This document shows positions 40,112 through 49,853 of a DNA stretch of 64,000 nucleotides, piece after piece. Each line of letters begins with the position of its first letter. The stretch's first letter is position 1. Position numbers and translations under genes: made by a program. The stretch is from Streptomyces hawaiiensis (GTDB lineage: Bacteria > Actinomycetota > Actinomycetes > Streptomycetales > Streptomycetaceae): NCBI RefSeq assembly GCF_004803895.1, contig NZ_CP021978.1, positions 7,378,001 to 7,442,000 on the forward strand, given 5' to 3'. The notes beneath the pieces are model-generated. The model saw only the letters and a list, made by a program, of their open reading frames with translations, made no database searches and had not been told where the DNA came from.

Positions 40112-40928
40112 GCAACACGCCCCGGGTCTTTGGCTCGCACACAGGTGTGATCGCGCAGCGGACGGGTCTGATCGAAGACGAGCTGGTGGTGCCACATGAG
40201 GTGGTAGATCACGGACCGCGCCAGTTCGGGGATGGGCTGGAAGTTCACCAAGTCACCGATGACGACGGCTTTTTGGGCGAGTACTAGCAGGCGATCGGCC
40301 AGTTCCTTCCCGGCTCGCAGGGGGCGGCGGTATCCGGCGAGCCAGGAGACGGTGGCCCAGCGCAGCGCATCGGGTTCGCCCACCATGGCGTAGTCCCATC
40401 CGATCCGCCGGCACAGGTCGGCCGTCCGCCGGGCCTGGCAGACAACGGTGGGCACGGTCAGACGCCCGTTGCCCTTCACGTCCAGCAGCAGCACCGAGCC
40501 GTCGCTCCGGCGAGCGAAGAGATCAGGGGTGTGCACCCAGGCGCCATCCCCATCGTGGCCGTCGATGGTGAAGGGCTGGGCGCTGAATGAGGCCACCTCG
40601 GCTTGAAGCACTTGGACCGGCAACCCCGTTGCGTCGCGCAGGGCGAAGAGGCTCCTGGAGGTAAGGGCGACCCCGAAGAACACCGGCCGACTGATTGCCG
40701 CGCTTTCGGCACACTCCAAGCCCAGCGCGTGCGCGGCCTGGCCGGGGGAACGCTCAGCGTTTCCGCAACACGATCTACCCAGGAAGGGAAGGACTCGCCG
40801 ATGACCGGCTGCGGGACGACAGGAAGTCGGCGGGCACGGGGTATGACGACAGGGATTTCCGTAGGTACTCGCGCGAAGGTCCGCTTCGCATGTAGGTGTG
40901 GTGCCGCCACTTCCGCTCCTCTTCCCAC
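40108..40928 (-). pseudogene. TniQ'-'TnsA chimera with a frameshift
   Basis: The 3' two thirds encode a TnsA-type endonuclease: QPFTIDG, HTPDLFARRSDGSVLLLDVKG (catalytic Asp and Lys of the PD-(D/E)XK site), CRRIGWDYAMVGEP. TnsA cuts the 5' ends of the element. The N-terminal part is not TnsA: in one frame it reads LPVVPQPVIGESFPSWVDRVAETLS and, after a one-base shift at about 40742, HALGLECAESA then FALRDATGLPVQVL, a TniQ N-terminal domain. So the start of a second tniQ has been joined to tnsA near residue SFSAQPF. The TnsA N-terminus with its FE-x-LERD catalytic Glu is missing. Probably inactive. Confidence 0.75.
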
Positions 40929-41501
40929 GCTCGCGCGTACGTACCACGCTCATTCAGACCACAGCTGCCGACCACGCTGCCCTTCGCTGCGTCGGAGCGG
41001 TAGCCGGGATGACAGGTGTCGCCTTGGATTCGCTTCTTCCCTGACACGAAAGCTGGGTGTCAAGGCTGTCTCTCTGTCAACGACTGGTGGGCCGCGGCGT
41101 GACGTCGACGACTTCAGTTTCGAGTCAGCCCGTGGCGCAGGGCTGTCGCCGACACTTACCGCTCCGGAGAGCTCGACTCCCGCGAGCCTCAAGGGGGCTG
41201 CGGAGAAGGCCAGCGCCTCCGATAGGTCAGTACTCAATCCATTGTCTTCCCTGTTATCCCAAAAATTTCCAAAGTTGGCTATGATGGGAGCACTGCGAGC
41301 GGCGACGGGCGTACAGTGGCGCTCCCCGGAGCGATGGATCCCAGGCCCGTCAGGGTCAAGCCTTTCGTGCTGTTGGACGCGCATGCCATAGCTGATGCCT
41401 CGAGCATGTGCCTCGGCTCTCCTGGGGAGGAGTTGCCGAGGTCACCAGAGGCGCTGCGGTGATTTAACGCCGGCCGGGGGCCGTGCGTAGGGGGGTATTT
41501 C
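40929..41501. other. 573-base intergenic region with shared regulatory element
   Basis: This gap lies between the divergent tns operon and the large helicase gene. It contains an AT-richer stretch at 41230-41285 with the CCATTG-N21-TTTCCAAAGTT element, a small TGTCGCCGACA palindrome at 41141-41151, and otherwise no frame with convincing codon use. It should hold the promoters of both operons; the mRNA leader of the helicase gene would be about 200 bases long. Confidence 0.6.
41239..41276. promoter_or_regulatory. 38-bp shared upstream element, copy 1
   Basis: CCATTG at 41239-41244 and TTTCCAAAGTT at 41266-41276 separated by 21 bases. The same two blocks with the same spacing occur at 62992-63029 between the two other operons of the locus. 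About 27 of 38 bases agree, including internal TTCC and CCAA. It is probably a common operator or promoter. Confidence 0.6.
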
Positions 41502-44500
41502 ATGGCCGACGAGCAGGTGGTCTCTGTCGCGGCGCGGAAGATCGCAGACCTGGTCCGCGCCTTCCCGTCCGGAATCTCTGAGCGGGACCTTGTCGTGGAG
41601 GCGACTCGGCAGTTCAAGAGGCTGCCGGAGCAACGGTTGGCCAAGCTGGTCACCGAAGCGGTTGACGGAGGTTTGTTGATCGCTTCGGACGGTCGTCTCA
41701 TGCCCGCTGTTCCGTCGGAGTCACGGTTATCTGAGGAGGCGTCGGCGAGTGACAGGAAGTTTTGTGACGGTGCGTCGCCGCCCAGTCCGTCTGCTCTGCG
41801 GGCCGTCGCGCTCGACATCGAGAGCGTGGTACGCACCACTCGGACCGCACCCTACGTGGAACGTCGCGTCTATGAAGTGGCAGCCGTCAGATTCGGCGCC
41901 GACCTGCAATGGGTGGCGGCAGCGCCTCGCTGGCAGCGGTACCTCAGATTCCCTGGGGACAGCGACGAGCTGCGCGACGGGGCTGTGCGGGACGCGGTGC
42001 TCGAACGGGGGATCCCCGCGCGGCAGGCATGGACGGAGCTGTGCGCCTTCCTCGCCGACGCCCACATCGTCGTCGCCTACAACGGCACAGGGCTGGACTT
42101 CCCCGTCGTCACTGAGGCGGCGAAGGAAGCCGGTAGCAGCGACCCGCTCGCCGCCGTACGCCCCGTCGATGCTCTGTATCTCGCCCATGCCCTGTGGCCC
42201 ACAGCCCCTTCCCACCGGCTTCAGGACCTGACGCGGCAGCTCGGTTTACACAGGACGGACCTGCGTGCCCACACCGCGGACGGTGATACGGCCCTCCTCG
42301 TCCGCCTGCTGGAGCGGGCCGCCGCCGAGTTCGCCGACAGGACCCACGGGTTGCGCGAACTCGTCGCCGACGTCTGCCCCGACTCCGACGCGTGGCGGCT
42401 GCTGCGGGAACTCGCCGAGGGGGAGAGGGCCGCCGAACGGGTACCGCTCCTGTGGGAGCAGGCGCACGTTGCCCGTCTGCTGGGTGACGAGTTCAGTCAG
42501 CACCCACCGCGCCGGAAGTCTGACGGCAAGACACCGGGCCGTGGCGCCGTCGTTGTTCCGGACGAGCTCCGCGGCGCCGACGGCCGGGTCGATCCGACCT
42601 CTCTCGCCCGCGTCGTGCACGGCCCCCGGGTCGAACCGCGGCCCGCCCAGCAGAGGATGACCGCGACGCTGCACGACTGGACCGACCAAGGCGTCAGCGG
42701 ACTGCTGGAAGCACCCACCGGCACTGGCAAGAGCTACGCGGTGCTCGCCGCCGCGCTCGACTGGCTCGCCGGTGGCGCTGACCGTACGGCGGTCATCGCC
42801 ACCTACACCAAGCAGTTGCAGAGCCAGATGGCCAAGGACATCCAGGATCTGGAGCGCGCCTTGCCCGGCGTCCTCGGCATCGCCGACCTGGTCAAGGGCA
42901 AGTCCAACCGGCTCTCCCTCGCGGCTCTCACGAAGACCCTCGCCGAAGCCTCGCGCGGGCGCCGCTCCAGGAGCACGGCACGCGGCCGTGCACGCTGGTC
43001 GCAGGGACTCCGCTTCCGCGAGCTCGCCGTCTTCCTCGCCCTGCGCCTGCTCGCGGCGAAGGAGCCGCCGCAGTCCTGGGCGGCGAAGTCCGTCGACCCG
43101 GTCGACCTGCCCGCCTTCTTCACCGACTACATGGGCCCCGGCCTTTCCTTCTGGCTGGAGTCACTGTCTCAGCGCGACGGCGACTACGGTCCCGGTACGG
43201 GCAACCCTCTCACCGTGCACACCGACACGGTCCGCGAGGCCATCGGCAGCCATCGCCTCATCCTTGCCAACCACGTGCTCGTCCTCTCCCACCTGGACGA
43301 CCTGCGTGCCGTCGGACCAGAGGTGCTCCTCGTGATCGACGAGTCGCACGAGCTGGAGAACGCCGCCACGTCCGCGCTGACCGTGGCCGTCGACTACCAG
43401 GACCTGGAAGCGGTGCTGTCGGAACATCAGGCCTGGATCGCGGAAGCGCACCCGGGCCCGGCACAGGACCGGGCCGCCTCCGCGATCGCCGACCTGGAAC
43501 GGCTACTCGACGACGAACGGCTTCCCCGGATGGCGGCGCAGGCCTTCGACGCGCAGGCCAAAGGAGTGGGCGTACGGATCGGCAACCGGGCGACCACGCT
43601 CGCCAGCCCCTACACCGGCACCTCCGGCACCCGGGACACCCGGCGGCTGTCGCTGTTCCTGGACCGTATCGCCAAAGCGCTCGTGGCCTGCCGCATCACA
43701 CTAGAACGGTACGTCGTCCAGCACGCCGCCCACATCGACCCGCTGGTCGAGGAACGACTGAACGCGCTGGCATCCCGCACCGACTCCCTCATCACGGCTC
43801 TCGACCGCGTCACCTCCGACATCAGAGCCTTCCTCGACCCCGCTGTCACGCTGGACGAAGCTCTCCCCTCGCGGGTCATCCACTTGGAGGAACTGGCCGA
43901 ACCCAAGGCAGAGCTGCGCTCTTACCGCTTCCGTATCGCCACCAGCCCCGTCGACCTGCCCGCGGATCCGGAGTGGCGGCGCTACTTGGAGTCGTTCGAC
44001 CGCGTCCACTACGTCTCCGCAACCCTCCGTGTGGCGGGGGAGTGGGACTTCGTACGCAGCCGGCTGGGGCTGCCGGAGGGCCTGCCGGCTCTGGCCTTGC
44101 CCTCCCCGTTCAACCTGCGGAACCAGGCCGAAGTGGTGTGCTTTTCCGACTTCCCGTCCTGGGCCGAACAGGAGGAGGGCGCCCTGCGCACCGTCGCTCA
44201 CCAAGTGGCCGGATTCGCCACGGAGATGACACGTGCCCGCTCCGATGGAAACGGGTTCGACGGTGGTGGCATGATCCTCACCACCGCCCGTTCGACCGCA
44301 GCGGGCATCGGGTTCCACCTCGTGGAGGAACTGCGCTCCCGCGGCCTGGACAGCCCGGTCGTCGAGGCGCTCACCCTGGGAAACGGCCGCGCCTACCAGG
44401 CATTCACCGACCGGCGGGACGGCGGGGGCTTCCTCGTCGGCACAAAAGGCCTCTGGCAGGGCGTCGATGTCTCCGACGCCGAGCGGTTGCGTCTCGTCTG

Positions 44501-47462
44501 GATCAACAAACTGCCCTTCGCGCCCTTCGCCGCCCCGATCGTGGAAGCCCGGCGCGCTGCCGTCGCCGAACGTGCCGAGCACGCCGGCCACCCCGACCCG
44601 GACGGTGCCGCCACCGAGCACTACTACCTGCCGCTCGCCGCTCTCCAGCTCCGCCAGGCGGTCGGCCGGCTCATCCGGTCCGACCGGCACCGCGGCGTCG
44701 TCGTCATCAGTGACCGCAAACTCGCGGGACAGAGCAGCCTGCGCCGCTCCTACCGGCGTGCCTTCCTCGGCAGTCTCGGCGACGGACTGGAACGCCCCGA
44801 CCCGGACACCGGTGACATCGGCGGTGGCAACGTCACCACCATGGCCGAAGGATGGCGCAGCATCTGGGAGTTCATGGCCGACCAAGGAGTCCTGGACCCG
44901 GCCCGCGCCGTCGAACTGTGCACCGACGAAGCCCTCGAACGGCACACCCTCCTGCCGCACACCCGGCGCATCCGCGAACTGGCGCTGACTCCCGAGGAGA
45001 CACGGAAGCTGCGGGAAAAGGGCCTCCTCGCCGAGGAGGTCAGGGAACGCTCCGCACACATCGGCGGCCTGCTGGGGCTCTCCGACGAATCCGTGGCCCT
45101 TAAACCGGCCCAGCAGACCGTCATCACCGCCGCTGCCGAGGGCCGCAACGTACTCGGACTGCTGCCCACCGGCTTCGGCAAGAGCTTCACCTTCCAGCTG
45201 CCCGCGTTGGTCCTACCCGGCGTCACCGTCGTCGTCAGCCCGCTCGTCGCCCTCATGCACGACCAAGCATTAGAACTCAACCGGTCCATCGGCGGAGCGG
45301 TCCGCGCGCTGATCTCCCCGCTGCGGGAGTCCAGCAGCAGGGCCGGCAAGACGGAAGTGACGGACCAGCTCCTCGGCCGGGCCGACCACGGCATCCGCCT
45401 GGTCTACGTCAGCCCGGAACGCCTCTGCCAGCGGCGCTTCCGCGAGACCGTAAGAGCAGCCGCAGCGGCGGGCCGGGTGACCCGGATCGCCGTCGACGAG
45501 GCCCACACACTGGCGCAGTGGGAGGACTTCCGGCCGAGCATGCGCCGGGTCAGCCGGTTCCTGGACGAACTGCGCCGCGCACACGGTGTGGCCGTCACCG
45601 CGGTGACAGCCACCGCCAACCGCGCCGTCCACGAGGCCCTGCGCGAGGGGCTGTTTGCCTTGCCCGCCGAGGTGCCCGAGCCCGGTTCGGCCGAGGCTGA
45701 CGCCGAAGCGGAACGCCCCAGCGTCGTCGGCGGGCTCGTGACCGTGCGGGAGAACCCGATCCGGCCCGAACTCGCCGTCTTTCGCCGCTCGCTCGACCGA
45801 CTGGGGCAGGGCGGCGTGGCAGGGCTGGTGGAGCGCGTGGTCGACGCGCTCGTCGGCCACGCCATCCTGTACTGCCTCACCGTCAAAGAGGTCAACACCC
45901 TCTACACACACCTGCGTGAGTACGTCGGTGACGCAGGCATCCGCGTGCTGCGGTTCCACGGCCGCCTGACGGAGGCGGAGAAGGCGGCCGTCATGACGGA
46001 GTTCCGGGAGGCGCCGCGCGAGGGCGACGACAACTTCGCGCCGGTCGTCATCGTCGCCACTTCCGCGTTCGGGCTCGGCGTAAACCGGCCCGATGTGCGC
46101 ACCGTGATGTGTGTGTCGCCGCCCACCGACCTGGCAGCGCTGTACCAGCAGATCGGGCGGGCCGGACGCGACAGCGCGGGCCGGGGGACGAGTGATGAAG
46201 GGCCCGTCAACAGCGGCCTTGCCCTTGCCACGAGCCGGGGACTGCGCATGGTCCGCTTCATGACCGGCCAGGAACTGGCCCCTTCCCTGCTGCGGCGCAT
46301 GGGCGCCCTGGTGCTCGCACAGAACCACGGAACACTCGACCCGGTGCGACTGGCCGACGTCCTCATGGCCGAGGACGCGGCGACCGGCGTGCTGAATGAG
46401 TCAGAGCTGGAGGACCGGCACACGCAGGAGCGCTACCAGGGCGGCATCATGCGGGTTTTCAGCGCGCTCGCCGACCTCGGAGCCGTAGAGGACCTCGGTG
46501 ACCACCCGCCGTACTGCGCGGTCAAGCCCGGCGACCTGCGGTCGACGCGGTACGGCACAGAGCAGACCGGAACCCCTGCCGAGGAGTCCACAGCAGAGGA
46601 AGCCGAACTCGCACGGACCGAGCAGACCGTCATCGAAACCGTTCTCTCCTGGGACAGCCCCAGGAACGTCGACGTCCGGCTCCTCGACCAGGAACTCGCC
46701 GACCACTGCCCCGGCTACCGCGCGGTCACCGACGGTCCCGCGGCCACCTGGGAACTCCTCGCCGACCTGCACGACCGCGGGCTCCTGGACGTCTCGGCGG
46801 CCCCCAGCCGCCGCCTGGTCACCGGACTTGCCGTGCGCGCCCGCACCCTGCCCGATGGCTTCTTTCCGCTGCTCGGCCGACGGGGCCGTCGAGCCTCGGA
46901 GGAACTGGCCAGATTGAAGAACTTCTTCGACTCGACCACGGTCTGCGCCCAGCGGGTCTTCGCCGACTACTTCGGCATCACCGAACCACCCGAGAGCTGC
47001 TGCACCACAGTCAGCTGCCGCTGCTCCGCCTGCTGGGACACCGGCCGCTGGCCTGTGGAGGAACGGCGCCCCGCCGTCGCCGAGGCGTTCCACAGCCCAC
47101 GTCCGCGCGACGGCGGCCGCATGGACACCTCGCTGAGGGACCAGCGTGTTGACCTCCAGCTCCATCGGCTGCTGCAGCTCCAGCCGCAGGGGGTGCATCC
47201 GCGCCGGCTCTGGCACGCGCTGCGCGGCGACGAATCCTCCTACAACCCGAGGAGCCAAAAGATGATCCCCCTGCCGCGGGCGATACGGGACAGCCGCCAC
47301 TTCGGAGGCCGCGCCGACCTTCCCTATCACGCGGTCGGCGAAAGCTTGAAGAGGCTGGCCGCCGGCGCAGTCGCCGTCGAGGGCCACGACGGCCTCTGGC
47401 GCGCGGCCCGCCCGGCACTCCACGCGGGGAACGGATCAGCGCGGAAGGAGAACGGGGCGTGA
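41502..47462 (+). CDS. Exonuclease-DinG-RecQ multi-helicase fusion, 1986 aa
   Basis: A giant protein with, in order: a ~70-aa winged-helix-like N-terminus; a DEDD (DnaQ-type) 3'-5' exonuclease fold (~100-250; ALDIES at 103, VVAYNGTGLDFP at 190, HTADGDT later); a DinG/XPD-like SF2 helicase (~370-1150; Walker A APTGTGKSY at 404, DESH at ~613); and a RecQ helicase (~1200-1850; LLPTGFGKSF at 1220, DEAH at ~1332, arginine-finger motif QIGRAGRD at 1550). It ends with a canonical RecQ zinc site: Cys1815 in CAQRVFADYFG, then Cys1839, Cys1841 and Cys1844. DinG and RecQ unwind D-loops and forked DNA. I know of no standard bacterial protein with both. The stop overlaps the next gene by 4 bases. Confidence 0.85.
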   Translation: MADEQVVSVAARKIADLVRAFPSGISERDLVVEATRQFKRLPEQRLAKLVTEAVDGGLLIASDGRLMPAVPSESRLSEEASASDRKFCDGASPPSPSALRAVALDIESVVRTTRTAPYVERRVYEVAAVRFGADLQWVAAAPRWQRYLRFPGDSDELRDGAVRDAVLERGIPARQAWTELCAFLADAHIVVAYNGTGLDFPVVTEAAKEAGSSDPLAAVRPVDALYLAHALWPTAPSHRLQDLTRQLGLHRTDLRAHTADGDTALLVRLLERAAAEFADRTHGLRELVADVCPDSDAWRLLRELAEGERAAERVPLLWEQAHVARLLGDEFSQHPPRRKSDGKTPGRGAVVVPDELRGADGRVDPTSLARVVHGPRVEPRPAQQRMTATLHDWTDQGVSGLLEAPTGTGKSYAVLAAALDWLAGGADRTAVIATYTKQLQSQMAKDIQDLERALPGVLGIADLVKGKSNRLSLAALTKTLAEASRGRRSRSTARGRARWSQGLRFRELAVFLALRLLAAKEPPQSWAAKSVDPVDLPAFFTDYMGPGLSFWLESLSQRDGDYGPGTGNPLTVHTDTVREAIGSHRLILANHVLVLSHLDDLRAVGPEVLLVIDESHELENAATSALTVAVDYQDLEAVLSEHQAWIAEAHPGPAQDRAASAIADLERLLDDERLPRMAAQAFDAQAKGVGVRIGNRATTLASPYTGTSGTRDTRRLSLFLDRIAKALVACRITLERYVVQHAAHIDPLVEERLNALASRTDSLITALDRVTSDIRAFLDPAVTLDEALPSRVIHLEELAEPKAELRSYRFRIATSPVDLPADPEWRRYLESFDRVHYVSATLRVAGEWDFVRSRLGLPEGLPALALPSPFNLRNQAEVVCFSDFPSWAEQEEGALRTVAHQVAGFATEMTRARSDGNGFDGGGMILTTARSTAAGIGFHLVEELRSRGLDSPVVEALTLGNGRAYQAFTDRRDGGGFLVGTKGLWQGVDVSDAERLRLVWINKLPFAPFAAPIVEARRAAVAERAEHAGHPDPDGAATEHYYLPLAALQLRQAVGRLIRSDRHRGVVVISDRKLAGQSSLRRSYRRAFLGSLGDGLERPDPDTGDIGGGNVTTMAEGWRSIWEFMADQGVLDPARAVELCTDEALERHTLLPHTRRIRELALTPEETRKLREKGLLAEEVRERSAHIGGLLGLSDESVALKPAQQTVITAAAEGRNVLGLLPTGFGKSFTFQLPALVLPGVTVVVSPLVALMHDQALELNRSIGGAVRALISPLRESSSRAGKTEVTDQLLGRADHGIRLVYVSPERLCQRRFRETVRAAAAAGRVTRIAVDEAHTLAQWEDFRPSMRRVSRFLDELRRAHGVAVTAVTATANRAVHEALREGLFALPAEVPEPGSAEADAEAERPSVVGGLVTVRENPIRPELAVFRRSLDRLGQGGVAGLVERVVDALVGHAILYCLTVKEVNTLYTHLREYVGDAGIRVLRFHGRLTEAEKAAVMTEFREAPREGDDNFAPVVIVATSAFGLGVNRPDVRTVMCVSPPTDLAALYQQIGRAGRDSAGRGTSDEGPVNSGLALATSRGLRMVRFMTGQELAPSLLRRMGALVLAQNHGTLDPVRLADVLMAEDAATGVLNESELEDRHTQERYQGGIMRVFSALADLGAVEDLGDHPPYCAVKPGDLRSTRYGTEQTGTPAEESTAEEAELARTEQTVIETVLSWDSPRNVDVRLLDQELADHCPGYRAVTDGPAATWELLADLHDRGLLDVSAAPSRRLVTGLAVRARTLPDGFFPLLGRRGRRASEELARLKNFFDSTTVCAQRVFADYFGITEPPESCCTTVSCRCSACWDTGRWPVEERRPAVAEAFHSPRPRDGGRMDTSLRDQRVDLQLHRLLQLQPQGVHPRRLWHALRGDESSYNPRSQKMIPLPRAIRDSRHFGGRADLPYHAVGESLKRLAAGAVAVEGHDGLWRAARPALHAGNGSARKENGA

Positions 47463-49771
47463 CCACGATGACCACAGCCGGAACGGACGTCTGGCGGCCG
47501 TACGACCACGAGCCCGTGCTCACTCCCGCCATGACCGGGGGGCACCGGAGCACACCCCCCGAGGAGATGGACCGGCTCCGCTGCTACCTGGAGGCGGTCG
47601 TCGCCGACCGCCGGTGCCCGGTACACACAGCGGTCGCCTTCAACGCAGCCTACTTCGGCTACGAACTCGGCGGCGAGGGCTACGGCAACGGCCCCTTCGA
47701 CCTCGATGCCTTCCCCTCCCTCACCCTCGGGGACGAGGTATCGGCCCTTCCCGTCGGAGCACTGGTGCGGATCGAGACGGGCTCCGACCCGCTGTACGCC
47801 GAGATCGTCTACAAGGAAGGCCGGCACCCCGGCGTCGAGGAAGGCGTCTCGGTACCGGCCTGGGCGTCCGGGGCCCCAGCCGGTGCGCAGGGACCCGGCG
47901 TACAGCAGGAAGCGACGAATGCCGTGCGCCGGGAACTCCTCGTCCCCGACCTCACCGCCTTCGGCCCCGCGCTCCAGCTCAGTGAGGCCAAGCTCAAGCG
48001 GTTCCGCGCGCGACAGAAGTGGCTCAACAAGGACGGACATGTCGTCGTGGACGCCCGGTACGTCTCCGCACCGGCGGCCGGGCTCGACGACACGACGGCC
48101 TTCGTGCACAACCTGCTCACTGACCAAAGGGAATCCCTGATGAGCCCTCTCGTCCCCGTGTCCGTCGCCCACCTGGCCGGTGGCAGCGGGGAAGAGCGGA
48201 TGCAGGACGCCCTCCTGGGGCTGATGGACGCGGTCGATCATGCCCTGCGCACCAGCGCCGCCCTGCGGAGCTGGGGCCACTACGCGCTGACCCGCAGCCA
48301 TATCGGAGCCGGCCTGTGCCACGACGGGCCGCTGGGCGGTGCGGACCTGCACGCCCTCGCCGGCTCCCTCGAACGCGGAGCCGTCCCAGACACCCGCCGG
48401 CGCCATGGTCTGAACAGCTCCCGCACCGTCTACACCGCGATCGGACCCTGGCTGCGCGGCGTGGACGGCGCCGAGCCGCTGCTGACCGGCGTCGCGTACG
48501 CGGTCTCGGTGTGTCGCGCCAATCTCGCGGTCACGGACTTCGTCCGCGGAGACACGGATAACGGCCTGCGCCCCGAAAGCGACGTACGGATCACCCTGGA
48601 CGACGACTTCGAGAGCGGCGGCATCTGGCGATCCCACCACCCGGGTTCGCAGGAGGCTGACGACAGCGACCCGCTGAGCCCGGCGGGGCGCGGCTGGCGG
48701 GACACGGTGAACCCGCCCGAGTCCCGGGCCGCCGTGATCGTCCAGCAGCGCGCGCCCGAAGCGGAGCAGCCCGCTGACGCTTGTCCGGCCGACACCCCGC
48801 TCGCCGATCACGAGGGGATCGGCCTGCCGAACTATCTCAGGATCAACGACAGCGAGGTCTGCTGGCAGGTCCCATTGCGCCTCGCCCACCTCATGGAAGA
48901 CAGACTGCCGTTGAGCAGGATGGTCCGGGACGGGCTGGGCCATCTCGGCATGGACACCGTCCCAGTGAGGCTGGAACTCAGCCACCCGGGAGGAATGGCC
49001 GACGTGTCCGAAGAGGTCCAGGAGGTCGTTCTGGACCTGACCGAGGAAACCGGCATGCTTTGCAACGTCCAGTGGCCCATCGACTTTTTCCCTGGACTCC
49101 GCCTCCACATCCAGTGGCCGCGCGGTGGCACGGTCTTCCGGCTCTACACGGTCGAACTGGAAGAACCCGTCGACATCGACGGGCAGCTCGTCACCCACCG
49201 CTACGACTCCTCGGTCCTCACCCGGGAAGGCGCTCCCGGCAGCAGCCGGGACGGTGATTCGTCCGCCGGGCTGGACACCCGACGCCTCGTGCTGCGCGCC
49301 GTACGACGCTTCGGCCGACTCACGCCCGACGGTCACGCCCTGCTTGACCGCACCGCACTTCCCAGGGGCATCTACGATACGACCCCGGCCCCGCACCAGG
49401 TCACCGCACTGGAACAGGCCGTGGACGAACTTCTCGCAGAGCGACACCTGTACGCGGCCACGGGCAGCCGCGGCGCGGACGGCGAGCCCCACCACCCCGC
49501 ACGTGACGGCGAGTCCGCGATCGCCCTGATCGGCTATGCACCGAACCCTGTGGTGGTGCCACGGCCGGGCCCGGGAGCCGGCGCCCTTCCGCAGAACAAG
49601 GGGAGGGAGCACTTCGTCCACGGCTTCCTGCGGCGGCTGCCCGCAGGCCACGAGCCGACCGGCGCGCAACGTGCCGCCTACCGCGAGCACTGCCGCCATG
49701 TCGGGAAGGCCGACGGCTGGGAGCTGCCCCACGGCTACACCTTCGTCACCGCGCACGCCCGCCGTCGCTGA
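47459..49771 (+). CDS. Unknown 770-aa protein coupled to the helicase fusion
   Basis: I do not recognise this protein. It starts with GTG overlapping the helicase stop, so the two are made together. The sequence is globular rather than repetitive, without membrane segments or P-loop. Residues ~1-110 form one conserved-looking block (HTAVAFNAAYFGYELGGEG), ~230-370 a helical block, ~400-460 an acidic Pro/Glu/Ala linker, and ~610-690 (TRRLVLRAVRRFGRLTPDG, then ALEQAVDELLAERHLYAA) resemble a winged helix for DNA or protein contact. There are four cysteines only, so no zinc site. Its coupling suggests a specificity or scaffold subunit of the helicase. Confidence 0.65.
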   Translation: MTTMTTAGTDVWRPYDHEPVLTPAMTGGHRSTPPEEMDRLRCYLEAVVADRRCPVHTAVAFNAAYFGYELGGEGYGNGPFDLDAFPSLTLGDEVSALPVGALVRIETGSDPLYAEIVYKEGRHPGVEEGVSVPAWASGAPAGAQGPGVQQEATNAVRRELLVPDLTAFGPALQLSEAKLKRFRARQKWLNKDGHVVVDARYVSAPAAGLDDTTAFVHNLLTDQRESLMSPLVPVSVAHLAGGSGEERMQDALLGLMDAVDHALRTSAALRSWGHYALTRSHIGAGLCHDGPLGGADLHALAGSLERGAVPDTRRRHGLNSSRTVYTAIGPWLRGVDGAEPLLTGVAYAVSVCRANLAVTDFVRGDTDNGLRPESDVRITLDDDFESGGIWRSHHPGSQEADDSDPLSPAGRGWRDTVNPPESRAAVIVQQRAPEAEQPADACPADTPLADHEGIGLPNYLRINDSEVCWQVPLRLAHLMEDRLPLSRMVRDGLGHLGMDTVPVRLELSHPGGMADVSEEVQEVVLDLTEETGMLCNVQWPIDFFPGLRLHIQWPRGGTVFRLYTVELEEPVDIDGQLVTHRYDSSVLTREGAPGSSRDGDSSAGLDTRRLVLRAVRRFGRLTPDGHALLDRTALPRGIYDTTPAPHQVTALEQAVDELLAERHLYAATGSRGADGEPHHPARDGESAIALIGYAPNPVVVPRPGPGAGALPQNKGREHFVHGFLRRLPAGHEPTGAQRAAYREHCRHVGKADGWELPHGYTFVTAHARRR

Positions 49772-49785
49772 CCACTCCGCCCGTC

Positions 49786-49809
49786 GGGCCGCGCAACCGC
49801 GTGCGGCCC
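49786..49809. other. Hairpin between the 770-aa gene and the ATPase gene
   Basis: Arms GGGCCGC (49786-49792) and GCGGCCC (49803-49809) in the 82-base gap. It may attenuate read-through from the helicase operon into the ATPase gene or merely protect mRNA ends. Confidence 0.4.
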
Positions 49810-49853
49810 TTCCCGCACCGCGCAACGCGCCACGCACAAGAGATCGGGACCGA

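Noticed and set aside
40966..40980. ACA followed by GCTGC, the same five bases as those before the left end, as a right junction
   Set aside because: The inward sequence (TGTGGTCTGAATG) does not resemble the left end beyond TGT, and it would fall next to the chimera's start with no binding-site repeats.
41141..41151. TGTCGCCGACA as the right end of the transposon
   Set aside because: It starts like the left end when read inward, but it is itself a small palindrome, lacks the GAGTTCA-type repeats and is not followed by the five bases that precede 35584.
40950..41384. 144-aa minus-strand frame in the gap before the helicase gene
   Set aside because: Codon use is not Streptomyces-like, there is no ribosome site and it crosses the shared regulatory element.
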